Assembly (NCBI GenBank): GCA_002811645.1
Contig: PDIP01000124.1
Coordinates: 13,850-39,873, forward strand
From: Corallochytrium limacisporum
Taxonomy: Eukaryota; Opisthokonta
Direction: 5' to 3'
DNA: 26,024 nt
In this document: in pieces, positions 18,677 to 26,024 of the stretch
Position numbering within the stretch: position 1 is the stretch's first letter
Layout of the letters: each line of letters opens with the position of its first letter
Made by a program: the position numbers and the translations under genes
Notes under the pieces: generated by a model
What the model was told of the DNA's origin: nothing
The model's database searches: none
The model's input: the letters and a program-made list of their open reading frames with translations, nothing else

Positions 18677-18892
18677 GAGTCAACCACAACATAGCCACAT
18701 CCATTCTCTTCATAACCCGTAGACAAGTCGACAGAAGAAAATCATAATTTCGTGCGTAAACAAAAAGTATTACATTCAAGAAAAAAAGTTTGAAGGCAAG
18801 TGTAGTTCTCTACAATTCTTTAAAACAAGACTGTGGGTGCTGAAGCTGGTTGTCATCTCATCACAGCCATAAAACCCTACGGCTTTGGTGAC
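18677..18892. other. Short convergent 3' intergenic region
   Basis: 216 bp separate the stops of malic enzyme and MAK16, which converge here. The sequence is AT-rich with an A run at 18779-18787 and CAAAAAGTATT near 18760. No canonical AATAAA is seen on either strand. Overlapping 3' UTRs are likely, as at 4541-4772. Confidence 0.5.
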
Positions 18893-19897
18893 TTAGTTGT
18901 GCTGGTTATCCTGTCCTTCGTACTCCCGTTCGTATTCAATTTCTACCCGACCACGGCCACCACGGCGAGGCTTCTTTTTGGGCGCTCCGGCAGCGGGTTT
19001 CTTGCCCGCAGAACGCAGGGAAGCCTTGCGGCCTGCCACCTCCTTCTTGTCGTCGTCATCTGTCGCCTTGCGCTTCTTACTGTCATCCCCGTTAGTGAGT
19101 ACCTTACCGTCTTCACCAGCCATGGTCGACAGCAACAGATCATCTCCCATGTCCTCGACATCGTCGCCTTCATCTTCGCTGTCACTGAGGTCGCTGACAA
19201 ACTCACGGTCATCGTCTCCTGCTGCACCACTGTCGGCATACTCTCCCACGTCTTCGTAGGCGGCCTCGAACTCCTCATCTTCGTCCGCTTCGATTTGCTC
19301 CCGATCGTCCACACCTTCGAGTTCTTGGTCCAGAATGTTGTCAAAGGCTTCCTGGTTGAAATTGTAGATGTCACCGTATGTGCCTTCCTTCAAGCGATCC
19401 AGTAGTTCCTTTTCTATGGCCTTGTCAATGTTTGCGGCGCGCAGGGCCTTGCGTTCACGTCCCTTTTCGCGCTTCTCGACCTTCTTGTTGATTGTGACCA
19501 GTTCCTTGTCAGCCTTCAGTGCCAGCTTCCGCGCCCGAATCAACATCTGGAAGATCTTTGTGAAACGTTGCTTTGCCTTATGTACGATAAACTTGGGCCA
19601 GTAGACTAGTTCAGTGTCTATCCGCTCCAGGGCCTTTTCGTAGTTCTGACTCAGTTTGACCCGCTCCCACATGCGGTTCGGGGTGTGTGCTCGTTCAATA
19701 GTCTTCATGTACAGCCATATGACACCATCGTGTTCCCGCACAGTAGCGTACCGCGAGTTTGCCAGGGGACAGGCCTGCCGACTGCACAAACCAGTCAGGT
19801 TATATTCATTGCGGCAGAAATTCCGTGTGGTTGTCTTTGTCTTGAAGGAGCAAAAGTGATTGTTGATCACCTGCCAAATGACCTCGTCGTTCTGCAT
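18893..19897 (-). CDS. MAK16: MAK16-like 60S ribosome biogenesis factor
   Basis: This 334-residue nucleolar protein is the eukaryotic MAK16, needed for assembly of early 60S pre-ribosomal particles. The N-terminal L28e-like domain is very well conserved: it opens [18 protein letters not shown] and keeps four cysteines (C16, C28, C38, C43), [11 protein letters not shown] and [11 protein letters not shown]. The MAK16 core follows, with [33 protein letters not shown] and [14 protein letters not shown]-type sequence (here [14 protein letters not shown]). The tail has a long acidic stretch (about 200-260) and then a Lys/Arg-rich region with nuclear-localisation-like [11 protein letters not shown] and the family's VEIEYE near the end. 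Length is slightly above the usual ~300, the excess being in the tail. Start ATG at 19897 gives the conserved N-terminus exactly; the stop is TAA. Confidence 0.96.
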   Translation of the reverse strand: MQNDEVIWQVINNHFCSFKTKTTTRNFCRNEYNLTGLCSRQACPLANSRYATVREHDGVIWLYMKTIERAHTPNRMWERVKLSQNYEKALERIDTELVYWPKFIVHKAKQRFTKIFQMLIRARKLALKADKELVTINKKVEKREKGRERKALRAANIDKAIEKELLDRLKEGTYGDIYNFNQEAFDNILDQELEGVDDREQIEADEDEEFEAAYEDVGEYADSGAAGDDDREFVSDLSDSEDEGDDVEDMGDDLLLSTMAGEDGKVLTNGDDSKKRKATDDDDKKEVAGRKASLRSAGKKPAAGAPKKKPRRGGRGRVEIEYEREYEGQDNQHN

Positions 19898-21800
19898 GGT
19901 TGTGTCTACAGGTTTGCCACTCTATCTAACAGAATATCATGCTGTTTTCAAGGTTAACTTGCCGAAAAAGAGTCTCTCCTGTGTGCTTCTTTACTATAAT
20001 CCCATTTATCATTTCTTCGCAGAGCCAAGTTTCGAACATGTGCAGACCTTCCAGCTGCCTAATCAATCCCAATCCTGCAGATTCAAATACCCACCTGATC
20101 TGAGGCACGAAGAAATGCAAGTGACCTTGTTTCCAACCAGTCTCCAGTTCACGAAGTCATGCATGTTGACGGCCACACCGCCACAATGCACCCAATATAG
20201 GAGAACCCATCCCGCGATGCTCACGGCCTAATACGCGTGTGTGCGTGTGTCTGTGTATGGGATGGGTGTAGCATTGTGCGTGTGGTCTCCCCGTGGTAGC
20301 TGGAAGAAAAGGGGGGTGTGGGGTGGGTACCCTCCCCGTGTGGTGGAGAGAGGGGCGCGTGTCCCCCACTTCGACAGGTGGGTGTTGGGCACACTGACTG
20401 AAGGGGGGCCTGTTTTTGTTGCTGCTCGGGCGGCAAAAGGGGCACAAGGTAGAAACCGTTGGTGACCACCGATCTCCCCACTCCCCCACATATACCCGCT
20501 TCGGTTTCAATTGGTCGCGTCATCGCCACCCGCTTGTCTCCTTCCTTGGGCTGTCTTCAACCAGAGCACACAGACAACTATATGCACCGAACACCCTGAA
20601 ATGACGCGCGCCAGTTCCCTCCCACTGCGAGGAGGAGCATCGTCACCCCGGACTCCTTCCCTATTGGCACCGCCCCTTGGCTTTTGCAGTCCTGAAACTT
20701 TTTCACCAACTTCCGGTCCGACAAGCATGCCACGCGAGCCCAGGTATGCTTTGTATGACTGTGTATGTGGCCTAGTTGGCAAAATTTCCCAGTCGTCAGT
20801 TCTTCGGTAATCACCATATGTATTTGAGGTGAAACTTGCGATTGGCCCTTGCTTCAATCCCCGATGAACGTACACAAAGCAGGCAGCCCGACCATCGGGG
20901 ATGTCCGCTTGGCGGGTACCACCACATTGTGCGATCATTTCTTTCCATCGAGAGCCTCTCTCATCGCAAAGGACAGTGATCACACATGCACCAACTATTG
21001 CATTGGAAGACGAAGGGACCCGGAGCAAAAGGAAATTGACATGTGTGTGTGTGGGTTTCTTTGTGTCACACTGCTTTGGTGAAATGGAACAGATGCACCG
21101 CACCATTTTTTTTTTGCTTTCAACTTGTTGCCCATGGGTGATGGTGCAGTGGAAGGACAGCAAGGAGGGGCCCACACACGAGCTGCCATCTTCTCTCTTC
21201 CGGGAGAGAGGAAAGGATAGGTATGCTAGTGCTGTAAATTTTTGCTATCGGGCCCCACGGGGTAGTTTTAAAATAATCGTCGACCCCCGCCCCCCTCTGC
21301 AGAATACAAAACCTTCAGGCCCTGTTTAGGTTTCAACACACACTCTCTCTCAGTCTGCTCGGCTCGACCTCCCCCTCCCGCTGATGCCCTCTCCTCCTCC
21401 TCCCCCCCCCCCCCGGGGGGTTCTTACCTACCAACCACCCGCGGAGGAAATATTTGCTCCATGTTCCCAATATTTTTCTTGTTATTTTGGGGGCCGGGGG
21501 GAGGGGGAGAGGGGGCGAATTGTACCGGGTTTGGTTCATGGCCACAGTAAAAGTGACGCAGCGCGGTACGGGGAAGGGGAGAGTGGGAGCAACGATCCGT
21601 TTTCTCGCCACTCCGGAACGGGGGCTTTTTTCAAGTTCATCTGTCGCTATGGTTGTCAGAGGGTGAGCATCACCGGGACTTTGGTCAGGGACATTCTAGT
21701 GCTTCCACAAGGAGCTCTGGATAGATCCATAGAGGTAGATCAATGTGTGAATGTTTGCAGTTGGTGTCCACCGACAGGTTATCGTCGATGAGGAACGAAT

Positions 21801-21820
21801 ACGGTTGGCGTCGCAACCGT
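21801..21820 (+). promoter_or_regulatory. Perfect 7-bp inverted repeat upstream of TM9SF gene
   Basis: ACGGTTG (21801-21807) and CAACCGT (21814-21820) flank a 6-nt loop, 149 nt before the TM9SF start codon. It could be a dimeric protein-binding site or simply chance. The AACGG/CCGTT core resembles Myb-type sites, which is only a motif resemblance. Confidence 0.25.
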
Positions 21821-21915
21821 CGAACGAAATAGAAGAAAACAGTACTGACGGATCTGTGAAGACACCGCACTCTTGGTTCGTAAGTACGTAGGAGAAGCTC
21901 CCTTTTGAAAGTCGA

Positions 21916-21923
21916 TATAATAA
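21916..21923 (+). promoter_or_regulatory. TATA-like box of the TM9SF gene
   Basis: TATAATAA lies 46-53 nt before the start codon at 21969. This spacing would give a leader of roughly 15-25 nt. It parallels the TATATA in front of the LPCAT-like gene. Confidence 0.4.
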
Positions 21924-21968
21924 TTTGGCGTCAAAAAAAACCACTAATATTCAGGTTAAGCAGTGGCA

Positions 21969-23909
21969 ATGCGGGCCAGGTGGCATTGGCTGTTCGCTCT
22001 AATTGGTGTCAGTGCAGTAGTAGCCGATGAGCACGATCACATTTACAAGGATGGCGACGAAGTCGTGCTTTGGATGAACACAGTGGGCCCCTATGAAAAT
22101 CGGCAGGAGACCTACGACTTCTTCTCCCTGCCCTTCTGCAAGGGCAGTCGCGGTGAAACTCTGCACCACCACCACGAAACAATTGGCGAGGCCCTGCAGG
22201 GCATGAATCTCGAGAGCAGTGGGTTGGAGATCAGGTACAATCAGCCAGTCGACAGCCAAATCTACTGCACCCAGAAGATTAGTCAGCGGTTTGAGGAGAA
22301 GCTAATGGTCGCAGTCCAGCAGAACTTCTGGTACCAAATGTACTTGGACGGATTACCGCTGTGGGCTCCGGTCGGGTACGTGAAGCACGATGGCACGAGA
22401 ACTTTGCCCGACACTTTCGGGCGAGAACAGGGTCGGGTGGCAGGTAGAGTACCAGATGGTGGTGACGATGGGGATAGTGGCAATGGTGATCGAAACAAGC
22501 GGGCCCAGGCCTGGGAACGCAACAATCAGGGCATGAATGCAGCCCCTGGCCTGTACCTATACACTCACAAGACATTAGTTATAGAGACCAATGCGGACCA
22601 CATTGTTGCCGTATCGATAGAAGTTGGCAATCCAGTCCTACTGACAACGATCTTGACCTCGGTAACTTTTTCATACGCAGTGAATTGGAAGCAATCGACG
22701 GTGAAATTTGAGAACCGGTTCGATCGGTACCTGGAGCCGTCTTTCTTCCAGCACAAGATTCACTGGTTCTCAATTGCTAACAGTTTTATCATGGTCATGT
22801 TTTTGGTCGGTGCGGTCACATATATCCTGCGTCGTACGCTGAGCCAGGACTACGCCCGGTATGACCTCCGCACTTGCCTGAGCGTGGATTCGGTAGAGTT
22901 CGGTGGCGCAGGAGGCAAAAACGGGTACTCGATGTCGGACATGGGAGATGAATACGGATGGAAGCTAGTGCACGCGGACGTGTTCCGCCGGCCCAATAAC
23001 CACATGTGGCTTTCCGCGGCATTAGGCAACGGAGCCCACCTCTGTGCTACCATTGTGGCGGTGACAATGTTGATCGTAACGGAACACTTGTACACACAAT
23101 CGGGATCCATTGTCAGCTGGGGTGTGACAATTGCCGCCGTGCTAACCCCAATCAGCGGATTCATTGCTGGTGCCCACTACCGCATCTTCCAGGGCGAACA
23201 ATGGCAGAAACAGAGCGTGCTTACTGCTGTTACCTTGCCTGTGTTGGGTATGGTGTGCAGCTTTGTTGTAAATTGCATGGCTCTGTACTACAACAGTTCA
23301 CAGTTCATCGGCTTTAAGACCCAGTTCACGCTGTTCTGCATCATTATCTTTGTGAGCTGTCCGCTGACGTTAATTGGATCCATCGTGGGACGCAACGTGT
23401 TTCCATCCGGCAATTTCCCCACCAGAGTGAACAATGTACTGCGCTACATTCCGGAAAAGAAGTGGTACCTCAGCAGTACCGTGATTGTTCCATTGGCAGG
23501 CTTACTGCCTTTTGGTGCCATCTTTGTGGAAATGTACTACGTGCTGGTGAGCTTCTGGGCGTACAAGGTGTACTATGTCTACGGATTTGTTCTGCTTGTA
23601 TTTTGCATCCTGGCCGTTGTAGTGATGTGCGTGTCGCTGGTTGCGACCTACTTGCTGCTCAATGCGGAGGATTGGCGATGGCACTGGAACAGTTTTCTGT
23701 ATGGCGCGTCCATTGCTGTGTACATTTACGGCTATTCCATCTACTATTTCCATTTCAAAACGCGCATGTATGGCGCGCTGCAGACCACCTATTTCTTTGC
23801 GTACATGGCTCTCGGGTCTGTACTAATTGGCCTGGCATGTGGCTTTTTGGCGTACACCGCATCGTTCCTGTTCGTACGGCGGATCTTTAGCGGTATGAAG
23901 ATTGATTAA
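21969..23909 (+). CDS. Transmembrane 9 superfamily (nonaspanin) protein, TM9SF3-like
   Basis: This 646-residue Golgi/endosomal membrane protein belongs to the TM9SF/EMP70 family, which acts in membrane-protein sorting and cargo loading. A signal peptide spans about 1-19 (VVA|DEH). The lumenal domain starts DEHDHIYKDGDEVVLWMNTVGPYENRQETY, cut here at the conserved core VVLWMNTVGPYENRQETY, and has SLPFC (53-57) and GEALQG (73-78). Nine hydrophobic segments lie from about 265 to 640. Family signatures are FFQHKIHWFSI (259-269), GDEYGWKLVHADVFR (326-340), YIPEKKW (493-499) and LLNAEDWRWHW (563-573). It ends in KID, matching the KxD/E Golgi-retention motif of the family. A Gly/Asp/Arg/Asn-rich insertion at about 141-193 is absent from TM9SF3 as I know it and may be a retained in-frame intron. 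Start is the ATG at 21969; a TAA lies four codons upstream in frame. Confidence 0.95.
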   Translation: MRARWHWLFALIGVSAVVADEHDHIYKDGDEVVLWMNTVGPYENRQETYDFFSLPFCKGSRGETLHHHHETIGEALQGMNLESSGLEIRYNQPVDSQIYCTQKISQRFEEKLMVAVQQNFWYQMYLDGLPLWAPVGYVKHDGTRTLPDTFGREQGRVAGRVPDGGDDGDSGNGDRNKRAQAWERNNQGMNAAPGLYLYTHKTLVIETNADHIVAVSIEVGNPVLLTTILTSVTFSYAVNWKQSTVKFENRFDRYLEPSFFQHKIHWFSIANSFIMVMFLVGAVTYILRRTLSQDYARYDLRTCLSVDSVEFGGAGGKNGYSMSDMGDEYGWKLVHADVFRRPNNHMWLSAALGNGAHLCATIVAVTMLIVTEHLYTQSGSIVSWGVTIAAVLTPISGFIAGAHYRIFQGEQWQKQSVLTAVTLPVLGMVCSFVVNCMALYYNSSQFIGFKTQFTLFCIIIFVSCPLTLIGSIVGRNVFPSGNFPTRVNNVLRYIPEKKWYLSSTVIVPLAGLLPFGAIFVEMYYVLVSFWAYKVYYVYGFVLLVFCILAVVVMCVSLVATYLLLNAEDWRWHWNSFLYGASIAVYIYGYSIYYFHFKTRMYGALQTTYFFAYMALGSVLIGLACGFLAYTASFLFVRRIFSGMKID

Positions 23910-23914
23910 ATAAA
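23909..23914 (+). terminator. AATAAA overlapping the TM9SF stop codon
   Basis: AATAAA begins on the last base of the TAA stop of the TM9SF gene. If it is the polyadenylation signal, the 3' UTR would be only about 20-30 nt. The oppositely oriented downstream gene ends at 24013, so a short 3' UTR would fit. It is the only canonical AATAAA found just behind a gene in the window. Confidence 0.35.
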
Positions 23915-24012
23915 TACGTGAATCCCTTACCCAAACAGTGTACGCCTGGTGGAACGTAGTTGAAGTTCCATCGGTTTGTTCCAAAGCATGATGTGGTGTG
24001 TCTATTCCTTGG

Positions 24013-24483
24013 CTATTTCCGTGCGATTCTGCCAGCAGTGCTTGGCCTTGGCAGTCTAGAGGGAGGCGGAACGCGATTCCTAGGCACGGCAGTGGGCCGT
24101 CGCAGCGGGGTAGTGCCTGTTAACGTGACCGGCAAAGGCCGCACCGGTGCCGTCGGAGTTGGCAAGCCGGTCAGCGATTTTGGGGTCCTAATTGTAGGGC
24201 ACGCCGTCGCTGGTCTTGGCGGAGACTCTTGCCGTTCGATACGTTCGGTCTGCGATCCCTCGACAATTGCGACGGCATCAGCTACGGTGGATGCGGATTT
24301 GCCTCCACTAGATTCCCTGTTTCCTTGTGACAACTCACACTCCTGAAAGGTCTTCCCATTCCTTAAAGTTTCGATGCTATCTTCAAGGGATGGTATGTCC
24401 TGGCTCCGCCCAGTTGGGGGACTCAGTGACGCCCGGCGTGCCTGCCGGTCAGCACTAGTGGAAGTGGCACGCTCCGAAATGTC
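24013..24483 (-). CDS. In-frame continuation of the preceding ORF beyond a single TGA
   Basis: Directly after the TGA at 24484-24486 the same frame runs 156 sense codons to a TAG at 24013-24015. The product is Ser/Arg-rich, then basic and Pro/Thr-rich, with a SRLP motif close to the end. It has no in-frame ATG to serve as its own start, so it reads as the C-terminal part of the upstream frame. Possible explanations are a small intron covering the TGA (a 60-nt, frame-preserving candidate is 24442-24501, with a weak GTGCAG donor, CTGAC and CGGCAG), programmed readthrough, a nonsense allele, or a sequencing error. It is also possible that the gene simply ends at the TGA. Confidence 0.4.
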   Translation of the reverse strand, partial: DISERATSTSADRQARRASLSPPTGRSQDIPSLEDSIETLRNGKTFQECELSQGNRESSGGKSASTVADAVAIVEGSQTERIERQESPPRPATACPTIRTPKSLTGLPTPTAPVRPLPVTLTGTTPLRRPTAVPRNRVPPPSRLPRPSTAGRIARK

Positions 24484-25317
24484 TCACAGAGTCTCCTGCA
24501 CCTGCGAAGTGTGCATGGCGCGTATTGGGCTCTGTGCTCGGAATTCTGCAGTGCCTGGCCTTCGTCTAAAGCTTGATATTGAGCAATTCAGGTCGTCTCC
24601 GTCCTCCTCTAGAGCAGCGTCTGAGCCATCTGACTGGTCGCTCTGTGACTTTGGGGACCCAGTTTCCGTCTCCAACAGTGCATTGCTGCTTGTCAATAGT
24701 TGTGCCATTTGTGGAGAGATTTCGCTCCCCTTCAGTTCCGTCTCATGGTATTCCGTGCTCGTTTCGAGTTCGTCGTGCCTATGTAGGTCACTTTCGTTCT
24801 TCTCAATGTCTTCGTCCTCGGCGACTGCGGCTTCCAGTGCCAAAAATTCCGCCATGGCCGTAGTCTCTCGCAAAATTTTCTCCTCATCATCGTCTTCGCC
24901 TGTATTCTCCGATTCTGGGGAGGTTTGCTCCAGAATGGTCATCTTCGCATTTACTACGGTTGTCGACCTGCTGATCTTTCGCGTATTGTTCCGAACAACG
25001 CTAGGTTTTCCTTTTTTATGGTGCATTTGCTCCCCAGGAGCGGTTCGGATGGCAGTTCCCTGGGTCACAGGATCCGGTGGCCATATTGTGTCGTCCTGCC
25101 TTTCTTCTGCTAACCATTCTGTGACACTAGCAATGTTCCCTTTTCCGGGTATACGTGAGACAGATGACAGCCATGTCTGTTCATCGTTTTGTTCTGTAGT
25201 CTCCGCGTCGAAATCTATCAAGGGAATCAGTTGAAACTCCAAAGTTAAGGCCTCTGAAGGATACGTGTGCTTTCGGTTTACGGTTGTTCCATTGCGATAC
25301 AAAGATACACCGGACAT
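24484..25317 (-). CDS. Unrecognised acidic, low-structure protein
   Basis: This 277-residue frame starts at ATG 25317 (ACATGT context) and stops at TGA 24484-24486; upstream codons are open for another 20 codons without Met. I recognise no domain. The N-terminal ~75 residues are the most structured-looking (LTLEFQLIPLIDF, 25-37; VTEWLAEER, 65-73). An EB1-binding-like SRIP sits at 54-57 in a Ser/basic context. Residues 135-245 are Glu/Asp/Ser-rich with a possible helix at 145-170, and RRRPGTAEFRAQSPIR follows near the end. The opposite strand is also open, but its Ser/Phe/Cys-rich product looks like the mirror of acidic codons. The same reading frame continues open for 156 codons past the TGA, so the true protein may be longer. 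Function unknown. Confidence 0.6.
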   Translation of the reverse strand: MSGVSLYRNGTTVNRKHTYPSEALTLEFQLIPLIDFDAETTEQNDEQTWLSSVSRIPGKGNIASVTEWLAEERQDDTIWPPDPVTQGTAIRTAPGEQMHHKKGKPSVVRNNTRKISRSTTVVNAKMTILEQTSPESENTGEDDDEEKILRETTAMAEFLALEAAVAEDEDIEKNESDLHRHDELETSTEYHETELKGSEISPQMAQLLTSSNALLETETGSPKSQSDQSDGSDAALEEDGDDLNCSISSFRRRPGTAEFRAQSPIRAMHTSQVQETL

Positions 25318-26024
25318 GTTAAAAGTATCGCTACCTTCATGTAGCGGCTCTATTCCACTGCCAGGTACAGTCACATCTTATCACTCCGGAATAAAGACCT
25401 TTAAGGAGATTATAACCTTTACTTCATTCACGCCATTCCCCATTTATTTAACGACTCCGTCAGTCTGTTGCCATGGGAGAGACACCGAATAGGAAACTGC
25501 TGTAAGCACTCACACTTTACATACCAACTCTGCCTTTACTAAGATGGGTAGAGGAACGCAAACACCAGTGATATCACTGTTCCCAACCCAACCAACAAAT
25601 CTAAAGCACCAGACAAAGAACCCAAAGCAACCCAATGGGAACATCCGATTCTCGATCCAAAGACTGCGCAGTTGGCCACCCGATTGGCTCGGCACAAACC
25701 GCCCAGACACCCTCTGTTTCCTGTCCCTTGCCAATTTTTTCTCCCGTCCTCCCGAACTCCCACTACCGTGCTGGACTGACTGGGCGGTTGGCCCGGGGTG
25801 AGTTTGCGGACGACGGGTGACCCGTGCCCCTGCCCCGCGGGGGGTGGTGGTCTCCCCTACTTCCCGCTACCCCGGCCAAGGGAAACGGCAGACACACAGA
25901 GGCCCCCATAGTGACGGATTGAAAGGTCCGTATGTGAATATGGGCGGTTGGCGGGCGAAGAAAAGAAAAGAGGTACCACGGTAAAAGGGGCCGAAGAAAA
26001 AAAGGGGGGGGGGTTGGGGAGGAG
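25318..26024. other. Upstream region of the last gene, no gene seen
   Basis: 25318-25800 is ordinary sequence with no coding-like frame longer than about 85 codons. CTTATCA (a GATA-type site) occurs at 25377-25383. From about 25800 it becomes C/G-rich, with G, C and A runs ending in an A/G-rich tract at 25960-26024, like the flanks of other genes here. The window ends inside this tract. Confidence 0.5.

Larger units (their letters stand above)
19898..21968. other. 2-kb divergent intergenic region between MAK16 and TM9SF genes
   Basis: It carries the promoters of both flanking genes. 20225-20430 and 21355-21510 are low-complexity, with G/T or C/T bias and C and G runs (about 21402-21420). The middle is ordinary sequence. 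A minus-strand frame from ATG 21106 to TGA at 20507 is open for 199 codons but has no recognisable domain and weak codon character, so I do not call it a gene. The TATA-like box and hairpin near the TM9SF gene are listed separately. Confidence 0.55.

Noticed and set aside
20507-21106. 199-codon minus-strand ORF starting at ATG 21106
   Set aside because: Longer than expected for one random frame, but about this length is plausible somewhere in a window this size. Weak codon character, no recognisable domain, and it crosses low-complexity DNA.
24374-25234. 286-codon ORF on the plus strand opposite the acidic protein
   Set aside because: Ser/Cys/Phe-rich product is what acidic codons give when complemented. 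The minus frame has more natural composition and continues coherently. Not fully excluded.
1-26024. CRISPR arrays, operons, Shine-Dalgarno sites
   Set aside because: No spaced direct-repeat arrays are present, and the genes are eukaryotic and monocistronic, so bacterial signals are not expected.

Overview
The window is nuclear DNA from a unicellular eukaryote. The genes are monocistronic and spaced, and they read as uninterrupted ORFs without obvious introns. They encode purely eukaryotic proteins: MAK16, a TM9SF nonaspanin, an EF-hand LPCAT-like acyltransferase and a mitochondrial-type malic enzyme. Intergenic DNA is full of (TG)n, (GA)n and long C, G, T and A homopolymers. A bifunctional betaine-lipid synthase next to a wax-ester/diacylglycerol acyltransferase points to an oil-storing protist, alga or fungus-like organism. 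I cannot name the lineage from sequence alone.

Layout. 1-420: a ~163-bp tandem repeat fused to long (TG)n arrays. 420-2900: low-complexity DNA without a convincing gene. 3035-4540 (+): WS/DGAT. 4773-6641 (-): LPCAT-like acyltransferase, convergent with WS/DGAT. 6700-13500: almost 7 kb without a recognisable protein gene. It is low-complexity at both ends and ordinary in composition in the middle, and holds one TATA-plus-double-hairpin locus near 9800. 13672-15663 (+): betaine lipid synthase, preceded by a small uORF, three mutually interfering inverted repeats and repeated GATCCCCA octamers. 16799-18676 (+): malic enzyme. 18893-19897 (-): MAK16. 19898-21968: divergent intergenic region. 21969-23909 (+): TM9SF3-like protein. 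24013-25317 (-): an unrecognised acidic/Pro-rich reading frame interrupted by one in-frame TGA. 25318-26024: upstream low-complexity DNA.

How the genes fit together. Four consecutive recognisable genes bear on glycerolipid metabolism. WS/DGAT makes neutral storage lipid. The LPCAT-like enzyme reacylates lysophospholipid. The betaine lipid synthase makes phosphorus-free DGTS from diacylglycerol and S-adenosylmethionine. Malic enzyme links malate to pyruvate and can supply NADPH if it is NADP-dependent. WS/DGAT and betaine lipid synthase also share strong codon bias, suggesting high expression. MAK16 (60S ribosome assembly) and TM9SF (Golgi/endosome membrane) look like ordinary housekeeping neighbours.

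The most interesting candidates are the two-state hairpin/uORF arrangement upstream of the betaine lipid synthase and the in-frame TGA in the last gene. Both are readings of raw sequence; no folding, alignment or transcript data were available.
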